Below are positions 57,766 to 64,000 of a DNA stretch of 64,000 nt, piece after piece. The notes beneath the pieces are model-generated. The model searched no databases, was not told where the DNA came from, and was given only the letters and a program-made list of their open reading frames with translations. Every line of letters starts with the position of its first letter. Position 1 is the first letter of the stretch. Source of the DNA: Macrococcoides goetzii (lineage in GTDB: Bacteria > Bacillota > Bacilli > Staphylococcales > Staphylococcaceae); contig NZ_MJBI02000001.1 in NCBI RefSeq assembly GCF_002742385.2, forward strand, positions 434,001 to 498,000, read 5' to 3'. Made by a program: the position numbers and the translations under genes.

Positions 57766-60552
57766 ATGACAAAAGGTAAAAACCTAGATGAAGCACCACC
57801 TAGATTTGGAACGAACTTAGGTATTCTTTTAGAAATGTTCGATCAATATCTAGTGGATCCATCGTCGGTATCTGATGAGTTACAAGTATTATTTTCAAGT
57901 ATTCAGGGGGGGCAATCAGCACTATCAGGAAATGCAATTAGTGCAGGTAATGCCGATACTGAGAAAGTTAAGCGTGTGTTAAAGTTAATCGATAATATTA
58001 GGTTGTATGGGCATCTTACAGCTGATATATATCCATTATACCGTCCACAGAGAGAAAATTTGCCAGCATTAACGCTTGAGGATTTTAATCTGTCAGAAGA
58101 AGATTTGAAATCTTTGCCAGCTGGACTAATTTCTGAACGTTATGCGCAGCAATTTGACAATGCTTTAGAAGCAATCAATCATTTACAAGCAGCTTATCAA
58201 AGTACAATAGGCTTTGAAATTTCACATATTAATGATGCTAATGAACGTGAATGGCTAATTGAACAAATCGAATCACGTGAGCATCATCAATTTAGTAAAG
58301 ACGAAAAGATTAATCTATTAAAAAGTCTTGCACACGTTGAAGGCTTTGAAAAATATATCCATAAAAATTTTGTAGGTGCAAAACGCTTCTCTATTGAAGG
58401 TGTAGACGCTTTAGTACCAATGTTAGAGCAAGTATTGCGTATTGCAAACAAAGAAAACATCAAAAATATTGAAATTGGTATGGCACACCGAGGTCGTTTA
58501 AATGTATTAACACACATTTTAGAAAAACCGTACGAAATGATGTTATCTGAGTTTATGCATACCGACCCACTGAAATTCTTACCTGAAGATGGTTCGCTCG
58601 TTGTAACGAAGGGTTGGACGAGTGATGTTAAATACCACTTAGGTGGTAAAAAGACAACAACGAAGTATGGTAATGAGCAAGTTGTTTCTCTTGCGAACAA
58701 TCCTTCGCACTTAGAAATTGTGGCACCTGTCGTTTTAGGTAAGACACGTGCAGTTCAGGAAGTAACGACTGATGTTAGTAAACCTGAACAGGATTTCAAT
58801 AAAGCATTAGCAGTTTTAATTCATGGAGACGCAGCATTTCCTGGTCAAGGCATTAACTTTGAGAGTATGAATTTAAGCAATTTAGATGGATATTCTGTTG
58901 GTGGTTCGCTGCATATTATAACAAATAACCGTGTAGGATTTACAACTGAGCCATATGATTCAAGATCCACTACGTATGCAACTGACGTTGCCAAAGGTTA
59001 TGACTTACCGATTATTCACGTTAATGCTGATGATGTCGAAGCTTGTATGGAAGCGATTGAACTGGCAATGGCATTCCGTCAAAAATTCAACAAGGATTTC
59101 GTAATTGATTTAGTAGGTTATCGTCGTTACGGTCATAATGAAATGGATGAACCGACGATTACGAACCCAATGTTATATAAAGAAGTAAAAGGTCATCCAA
59201 GTATTGAAATCAAATACGGTAAAGAACTTGTAGCAGAAGGCGTTATTACTGAAGATGAAATGAATGCAATTTTTGAGGGTGTTACTGCTGAAATGCGTGC
59301 TGCACATGATAAAATTGATAAGAGTACGAAAAATAATGACAGTGAAATGCTAGCACCTGTTGAAGTGACAGAAGGTTATGAAAATGTGGAAACTGGCGTT
59401 TCATTTGATCGTTTGAAGAAACTTAATGAAGAAATGTTAAATACGCCAGAGACATTTACAGTATTTAATAAGCTGCAAAAAATTCTTGAACGTAGAAATG
59501 ATCCATTTACTAAAGATGGATTAATTGACTGGGGACATGCTGAACTTTTAGCATATGGAACAATCATTCAAGACGGAAAACCAGTAAGACATACAGGTCA
59601 GGATGCGGAGCGAGGAACATTTGCACATCGTCATGCGGTATTAAATGACGAGAACAATGGAGATAAATATGTACCTTTACAACACATTTCTGACGCAAAA
59701 GCATCTTTTGATATTCATAATTCTCCGTTATCAGAAGCTGCTGTTGTAGGATTTGAGTATGGCTATAATTTAGAAAATAATGATGCATTAGCTGTATGGG
59801 AAGCTCAGTATGGAGATTTTGCTAATATGGCACAAATGATTTTTGATAATTTTGTATCAAGCGCAAATGCTAAATGGGGAGAACGTAGTGGATTAACGTT
59901 GCTTTTACCTCACGCTTATGAAGGACAAGGTCCGGAACACTCTTCTGCACGTTTAGAGCGTTTCTTACAGCTTGCCGGTGAAAATAACTGGACGGTTGCA
60001 AATGTAACTTCGACAGCAAATTATTTCCACTTATTACGTCGTCAGGCACATTATTTAAATACGTTACAGATGCGACCACTTGTATTAATGAGTCCAAAGA
60101 GTTTATTACGTAATAACTTCGTAGCAGATACGGTGGATAAGTTTACTGAAGGAAGCTTTAAACCTATTATTTCTGAAAGTTATAAAAAGACGAAAGTTAA
60201 GAAGTTGTTAATTGCAAGTGGGAAAGTTGCTATTGACTTATACACTGAATTGCAAAAAAATCCAAATGATACAATTCACTTAATTCGATTAGAACAATTG
60301 TATCCATTACCAAAGGAAGAAATTCAAGCAATTATTAACGATTTACGTGGATTAACTGAAATCGGATTTGTTCAGGAGGAACCTGAGAATCAAGGTGCGT
60401 GGCAATACATTTATCCAGAATTACTGGAGATGGCACAAGGAATTGACGTTAAATACTATGGTCGTGTTCGACGTGCTGCACCATCTGAAGGCGATAATGA
60501 GATTCATAAACTTGTTCAAACAAAAATCATCAATGAAGCTTTAAACTTATAA
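57766..60552 (+). CDS. odhA: 2-oxoglutarate dehydrogenase E1 component
   Basis: Thiamine-diphosphate enzyme that decarboxylates 2-oxoglutarate and reductively succinylates the lipoyl group of E2. The 928-aa homodimeric type shows [14 protein letters not shown] near residue 245, [10 protein letters not shown] near residue 350, the ThDP/metal region [20 protein letters not shown] near residue 455, and the late [20 protein letters not shown] near residue 720. ATG 57766 follows GGAGGGTGG. The odhB start is 13 bases after the stop. Confidence 0.96.
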   Translation: MTKGKNLDEAPPRFGTNLGILLEMFDQYLVDPSSVSDELQVLFSSIQGGQSALSGNAISAGNADTEKVKRVLKLIDNIRLYGHLTADIYPLYRPQRENLPALTLEDFNLSEEDLKSLPAGLISERYAQQFDNALEAINHLQAAYQSTIGFEISHINDANEREWLIEQIESREHHQFSKDEKINLLKSLAHVEGFEKYIHKNFVGAKRFSIEGVDALVPMLEQVLRIANKENIKNIEIGMAHRGRLNVLTHILEKPYEMMLSEFMHTDPLKFLPEDGSLVVTKGWTSDVKYHLGGKKTTTKYGNEQVVSLANNPSHLEIVAPVVLGKTRAVQEVTTDVSKPEQDFNKALAVLIHGDAAFPGQGINFESMNLSNLDGYSVGGSLHIITNNRVGFTTEPYDSRSTTYATDVAKGYDLPIIHVNADDVEACMEAIELAMAFRQKFNKDFVIDLVGYRRYGHNEMDEPTITNPMLYKEVKGHPSIEIKYGKELVAEGVITEDEMNAIFEGVTAEMRAAHDKIDKSTKNNDSEMLAPVEVTEGYENVETGVSFDRLKKLNEEMLNTPETFTVFNKLQKILERRNDPFTKDGLIDWGHAELLAYGTIIQDGKPVRHTGQDAERGTFAHRHAVLNDENNGDKYVPLQHISDAKASFDIHNSPLSEAAVVGFEYGYNLENNDALAVWEAQYGDFANMAQMIFDNFVSSANAKWGERSGLTLLLPHAYEGQGPEHSSARLERFLQLAGENNWTVANVTSTANYFHLLRRQAHYLNTLQMRPLVLMSPKSLLRNNFVADTVDKFTEGSFKPIISESYKKTKVKKLLIASGKVAIDLYTELQKNPNDTIHLIRLEQLYPLPKEEIQAIINDLRGLTEIGFVQEEPENQGAWQYIYPELLEMAQGIDVKYYGRVRRAAPSEGDNEIHKLVQTKIINEALNL

Positions 60553-60565
60553 GGGGGAAATAAAA

Positions 60566-61843
60566 GTGGCAGAAATCAGAGTTCCAGAATTAGCAGAATC
60601 AATTACAGAAGGTACGATATCGACTTGGTTTAAACAAGTTGGAGATACAGTTGAAAAAGGTGAAAACATCGTTGAGCTTGAAACAGATAAAGTTAACGTA
60701 GAAGTTATTTCTGAAGAAGCAGGTGTTATTACAGAAATAAAAGCACAAGAAGGAGATACAGTTGAAGTTGGATCAGTCATCGCAATTGTTGGTGAAGGTG
60801 GGGCAACATCAGCACCAGCAGAAAATAAATCACCTGAAGCTGCTCCAGCAACTTCTGAAAAAACAGAAGAAACAGTACAATCAGCTGAAACTTCAAAAAA
60901 TGCGCCGGAGTCACCTGAGGCTGTAACAACAAATAAAAAAAGCGGACGTATTGTAGCAACACCGTCTGCTAGAAAGTATGCGCGTGAACATGGCATTGAT
61001 TTAGATTCAATCAATCCTCGCGACCCTAAAGGATTAATCAGAAGTCATGATGTACAAAATGCAGTTAATGCACCTGTCCAAGCTGAAAAACCAGCAGCTC
61101 CAGCACAGGAAAAACCTGCAAAACCTGAAAATCCTTCGAAACCTGTAATTCGCGAAAAAATGAGTCGCAGAAGAAAAACAATTGCTAATAAATTATTAGA
61201 AGTTTCTCAGAATACTGCAATGCTTACTACGTTTAACGAAATCGATATGACAAATGTAATGGATTTACGTAAACGTAAAAAAGATGCATTCCAGGAAAAT
61301 CACGACGGTACACGTTTAGGTTTCATGTCATTCTTTACAAAAGCTGTTGTAGCAGCACTTAAAAAATATCCTGCTGTTAATGCTGAAATTGATGGAGACG
61401 ATTTAATCTTAAAACAATTCTATGATATCGGTGTTGCTGTATCTACTGACGAAGGTTTAGTAGTACCTGTTGTACGTGATTGTGATAAGAAGAACTTTGC
61501 TGAAATCGAAGGTTCTATCTATGATTTAGCAATTAAAGCACGCGATAAAAAATTAGGTTTAGATGATATGATGGGTGGTTCATTTACAATCACTAACGGT
61601 GGTGTATTCGGTTCATTAATGTCTACACCTATTATCAATGGTACGCAAGCTGCTATTTTAGGTATGCACTCAATCGTGACGCGTCCAGTTGCTATTGATA
61701 AAGAACGCATGGAAAATCGTCCGATGATGTATGTCGCATTAAGTTATGATCACAGAATTATCGATGGTAAGGAAGCTGTAGGTTTCTTGAAAACTGTTAA
61801 AGAATTAATCGAAAATCCTGAAGATTTATTATTAGAAAGCTAA
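60566..61843 (+). CDS. odhB: 2-oxoglutarate dehydrogenase E2 (dihydrolipoyl succinyltransferase)
   Basis: Core of the complex, transferring succinyl from lipoyl-lysine to CoA. Residues 1-75 are one lipoyl domain with lysine K42 in [11 protein letters not shown]. An Ala/Pro/Glu-rich linker leads to the E3-binding domain (about 130-165, [20 protein letters not shown]). A second Pro/Ala linker precedes the catalytic domain with H396 and D400 in [12 protein letters not shown]. 425 aa is normal. It begins at GTG 60566 after AAGGGGG. The E3 component is not in this window. Confidence 0.96.
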   Translation: MAEIRVPELAESITEGTISTWFKQVGDTVEKGENIVELETDKVNVEVISEEAGVITEIKAQEGDTVEVGSVIAIVGEGGATSAPAENKSPEAAPATSEKTEETVQSAETSKNAPESPEAVTTNKKSGRIVATPSARKYAREHGIDLDSINPRDPKGLIRSHDVQNAVNAPVQAEKPAAPAQEKPAKPENPSKPVIREKMSRRRKTIANKLLEVSQNTAMLTTFNEIDMTNVMDLRKRKKDAFQENHDGTRLGFMSFFTKAVVAALKKYPAVNAEIDGDDLILKQFYDIGVAVSTDEGLVVPVVRDCDKKNFAEIEGSIYDLAIKARDKKLGLDDMMGGSFTITNGGVFGSLMSTPIINGTQAAILGMHSIVTRPVAIDKERMENRPMMYVALSYDHRIIDGKEAVGFLKTVKELIENPEDLLLES

Positions 61844-61862
61844 TTTGTTATAAATAATTTAC

Positions 61863-61908
61863 CCAGTAACTTATACACGTTATAATAAGTATAAGTTACT
61901 GGTTTTTT
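61863..61908 (+). terminator. Terminator of odhAB
   Basis: Perfect 14-base stem CCAGTAACTTATAC (61863-61876) with GTATAAGTTACTGG (61889-61902), 12-base loop, T run. Confidence 0.93.
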
Positions 61909-61926
61909 ATATTTGGAGGGGAAACC

Positions 61927-62886
61927 ATGGATTTATTAGGATTACATCACGTCACTGCCATTACGAGTGATGCACAAAAGTGTTATGACTTTTATCATAA
62001 TGTTCTAGGATTAAAGCTTGTTAAAAAGACAGTTAATCAAGATGCAGTCGATACATATCATCTGTTTTTTGCTGATAATGAAGGTAGTCCAGGTACAGAT
62101 GTGACTTTCTTTGATTTTAAAGATGCACCAAAACATGTACGTGGCACAAACGATATTTATGCCTTTTCATTACGTGTACCAACAGATTATAGCCTTTATT
62201 ATTTTAAACAGCGTTTTGATGAAATGCAGATTAAATATGATGCGGTTATTAAAATAAACGGCAAACATGCACTACCTTTCTATGATTTCGATGATCGCCT
62301 AATATATTTGATTTCTGATGAATTGAATACTGGTATTCCGATGGGGAAACCTAATCCCCATAGTCCTGTAGAAAGTGTTCATCAGGTTTTAGGGTTAGGA
62401 CCAGTCTTACTTGCAGTAGAACACACGCTCGTTACAGCATCAGTTTTGACACAAATACTAGATATGGAACGTACCGGAGAATATGAACATAGTGACTCTT
62501 TAGATACAGTACATGTATTTTCAATGGGTGAAGGTGGTAACGGCGGTGAGGTACATCTTTTAAAACGTACTGGCCAGACAGAGCAAGGATATGGTGGTGT
62601 TCATCATGTCGCATTTAGAGTGAGTGATGCGTTAAAATTACAAGCTGCTTTAAATAAATTAAATACTGGTAATATTTCAAACTCAGGGATAGTTGATCGA
62701 TATTATTTTAAATCTTTATATTTCAGAGATATTTCTGGTATATTATTTGAACTTGCAACAGATGGTCCTGGATTTGCATCTGATGAACCAGTTGATGCTT
62801 TAGGTGAACGTTTGAGTTTACCACCATTTTTAGAAGCACGTAGAAATGAAATTGAAAGCGCATTAAAACCAATTCAAACAAAATAA
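61927..62886 (+). CDS. VOC-family ring-cleaving dioxygenase-like protein
   Basis: A 319-aa protein with tandem vicinal-oxygen-chelate modules, like MhqO and related proteins induced by quinones in Bacillus and staphylococci. The first metal histidine is in LGLHHVTAIT (residue 8), another in GGVHHVAFRVS near residue 220, and the glutamate in FRDISGILFELATDGPGF near residue 277. These support an extradiol dioxygenase-type iron site. The substrate (hydroquinone-like or other) is inferred. GGAGGGG at 61915-61921 gives a strong ribosome site. Confidence 0.85.
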   Translation: MDLLGLHHVTAITSDAQKCYDFYHNVLGLKLVKKTVNQDAVDTYHLFFADNEGSPGTDVTFFDFKDAPKHVRGTNDIYAFSLRVPTDYSLYYFKQRFDEMQIKYDAVIKINGKHALPFYDFDDRLIYLISDELNTGIPMGKPNPHSPVESVHQVLGLGPVLLAVEHTLVTASVLTQILDMERTGEYEHSDSLDTVHVFSMGEGGNGGEVHLLKRTGQTEQGYGGVHHVAFRVSDALKLQAALNKLNTGNISNSGIVDRYYFKSLYFRDISGILFELATDGPGFASDEPVDALGERLSLPPFLEARRNEIESALKPIQTK

Positions 62887-62904
62887 AGATATGGAGTTGT
62901 TAAT

Positions 62905-63108
62905 ATGTTACATGAAGAATGGCAAGATAAAGCTGCAATCAAACAAGTTAAAGTTGTTAATGTTGATGCTAAAAAATATAAAGTAAGCGATATGCTTACT
63001 GTCGGTCAAGTTTATGATGTAGTCAATGAAACAGAAGAATACTATCATATACGAGACAACAGTGGAAAAGTGGGTGGATATTATAAAGAATATTTTGAAG
63101 AAATTTAA
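62905..63108 (+). CDS. DUF6501 family small protein
   Basis: A 67-aa protein with an SH3-like pattern: KQVKVVNVDAKKYKVSDMLT, then GQVYDVVNETEEYYHIRDNS and KVGGYYKEYFEEI. It matches my recollection of the DUF6501 family in Bacillales. Function unknown. It follows the dioxygenase-like gene by 18 bases with GGAG as ribosome site and is probably co-transcribed. Confidence 0.75.
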   Translation: MLHEEWQDKAAIKQVKVVNVDAKKYKVSDMLTVGQVYDVVNETEEYYHIRDNSGKVGGYYKEYFEEI

Positions 63109-63215
63109 GAATTTTATTAGTACAGAAAGTAAATACTGATAAAATATTGTATTTATAATACTTTTTGTGACAATTTCGTCAAAACAGTTTATAACAAAAT
63201 ATTAGTACAATCATG

Positions 63216-63260
63216 TATAATAAGGTTAAACAATAAAGGGGCATAATATTGCCTCTTTTT
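63216..63260 (+). promoter_or_regulatory. Promoter and leader hairpin of the MoxR-type gene
   Basis: TATAAT at 63216-63221, then hairpin AAAGGGGC (63235-63242) with GCCTCTTT (63251-63258) and a T-rich tail. It may be the terminator of the preceding operon or an attenuator in the leader of the ATPase gene. Confidence 0.45.
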
Positions 63261-63281
63261 ATTTTGAAAAGGAGTACGATT

Positions 63282-64000
63282 ATGCAAAAATATCAAAATA
63301 GCGATGTAACGATATACGAGGACGCTCTGGCAATGCTAAATTTAAGTAAAAATGTACTATTAAAGGGGCCAACTGGTTCTGGTAAAACGAAATTAGCAGA
63401 AACTTTGAGTGTTGATATGGATCAGAAGATGAATAGTATTAACTGTTCGGTAGACTTAGATGCAGAGAGTTTATTAGGTTATAAAACAATCGAAAATATC
63501 AATGGTGAATCTCGAATCGTATTCGTGGATGGACCAGTTATTGAAGCAATGCGTGAAGGTAATATATTATATATTGATGAAATTAATATGGCTAAACCTG
63601 AAACGTTACCTATTTTAAACGGTGTGCTTGATTTTCGTAGAACAATAACGAATCCGTTTACTGGAGAAGTGATTAAAGCACATGATAATTTTAAAGTAAT
63701 TGCAGCGATAAATGTTGGTTATGTAGGTACATTACCAATGAACGAAGCATTAAAAAATAGATTTGTCGTTTTAGATCTTCACTATATAAGTGGTGATGTC
63801 TTAAAACAAGTTATCGTAGAACAGACGACATTACAAGATACAAAGATCATTGATCAGATCATAAAGTTTAATCAGGATTTAGTAACGATGGCGAGTCAAG
63901 GTCAAATTAGTGAAGAAGCAAGTTCAGTCCGTGCTTTGCTTGATTTCTGTGATTTAATACAAGTAATGCCGATTGAACGTGCAGCGAAACGTGCAATCAT
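63282..64000 (+). CDS. MoxR/CbbQ-type AAA+ ATPase (partial, runs off the window)
   Basis: The first 239 codons of an AAA+ ATPase are visible without a stop. Walker A GPTGSGKT is at residues 29-36, Walker [10 protein letters not shown] near residue 95, and the sensor-1 [21 protein letters not shown] region with arginine finger near residue 155. This fits the MoxR/NorQ/CbbQ branch, chaperones that mature metalloenzymes, usually paired with a von Willebrand factor A protein in the next gene. Staphylococci have such a pair near odhAB. GGAG at 63271-63274 precedes the ATG. Confidence 0.88.
   Translation, partial: MQKYQNSDVTIYEDALAMLNLSKNVLLKGPTGSGKTKLAETLSVDMDQKMNSINCSVDLDAESLLGYKTIENINGESRIVFVDGPVIEAMREGNILYIDEINMAKPETLPILNGVLDFRRTITNPFTGEVIKAHDNFKVIAAINVGYVGTLPMNEALKNRFVVLDLHYISGDVLKQVIVEQTTLQDTKIIDQIIKFNQDLVTMASQGQISEEASSVRALLDFCDLIQVMPIERAAKRAI

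Noticed and set aside
58287-58700. 137-aa minus-strand frame inside odhA
   Set aside because: Shadow of a strongly conserved coding gene; no start signal and no neighbours on that strand.
60547-61014. 155-aa minus-strand frame rich in S, A and V inside odhB
   Set aside because: It mirrors the lipoyl domain and the Ala/Pro/Glu linker of odhB; composition is an artefact of the linker codons.

Overview
The window is a low-G+C Firmicutes chromosome. Gene content and order (aroC-aroB-aroA-TPR, cca-birA-dinG-aspB-asnS-dnaD-nth, recU-pbp2, ypsA-gpsB-rnpB, cvfC-bacilliredoxin, thyA-dfrA-degV-msrA-msrB-crr, murG-GNAT-arlRS-odhAB) match the mid-chromosome of Staphylococcaceae. Three respiratory traits point to Macrococcus (caseolyticus group) rather than Staphylococcus itself: a complete cytochrome bc complex (qcrABC), a ba3-type oxidase and a hyicolysin-like secreted metalloprotease. 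Genus assignment is inference; no 16S gene is present.

Layout. 1-1150: right end of an integrated phage-like or chromosomal-island element (three small genes, terminator, Int arm-type-like direct repeats). 1513-7275: aromatic amino acid genes plus TPR, UPF0302 and DUF2487 genes. 7394-9404: qcrABC menaquinol:cytochrome c reductase. 9450-16000: membrane protein, metallopeptidase, YitT, MazG, mgsA, bshA, cca, birA. 15885-22759: dinG, aspB, asnS, dnaD, nth, ypoC. 22781-25877 (minus): pbp2 and recU. 25945-27170: yppE, ypsA, gpsB, then RNase P RNA. 27721-32392: rRNA methyltransferase, LLM oxidoreductase, and on the minus strand a ba3 oxidase operon including an unlisted 55-aa third subunit. 32526-37690: double-GTPase dynamin, rhodanese, 5'-3' exonuclease. 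37946-43295: a more accessory stretch with a secreted protease, a coiled-coil protein, a degenerate Fic-like regulator, a HAD phosphatase, an RNase HI and a queuosine-precursor transporter. 43430-53067: Zn-finger protein, cvfC, bacilliredoxin, RsmJ-like methylase, thyA, dfrA, plsC, degV, msrA/B, crr, ctpA. 53081-61843: murG, PAP2, a candidate C-rich small RNA, GNAT, arlRS, odhAB. 61927-end: ring-cleaving dioxygenase-like protein, a DUF6501 protein and a MoxR-type ATPase cut by the window edge.

Themes. Respiration and redox: bc complex, ba3 oxidase, 2-oxoglutarate dehydrogenase, methionine sulfoxide reductases, bacillithiol synthesis (bshA) and bacilliredoxin. Envelope and division: pbp2, gpsB, murG, ctpA, dynamin.

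The most interesting non-textbook signal is at 54757-54897: a perfect-consensus promoter, a hairpin with a CCCCC loop, two unpaired C-rich stretches and a strong terminator, resembling staphylococcal C-rich small RNAs that pair with Shine-Dalgarno sequences. Its loop pairs with the G-rich ribosome binding site of qcrA elsewhere in the window (nine contiguous Watson-Crick pairs, twelve with wobbles). Other notable signals are a palindrome embracing the promoter of the Fic-like gene, a 34-bp palindrome upstream of the protease, a CRP/FNR/Rex-like box before the ba3 oxidase, a parS-like site, and a 25-aa membrane peptide gene. No tRNA gene, CRISPR array or intact insertion sequence was recognised.
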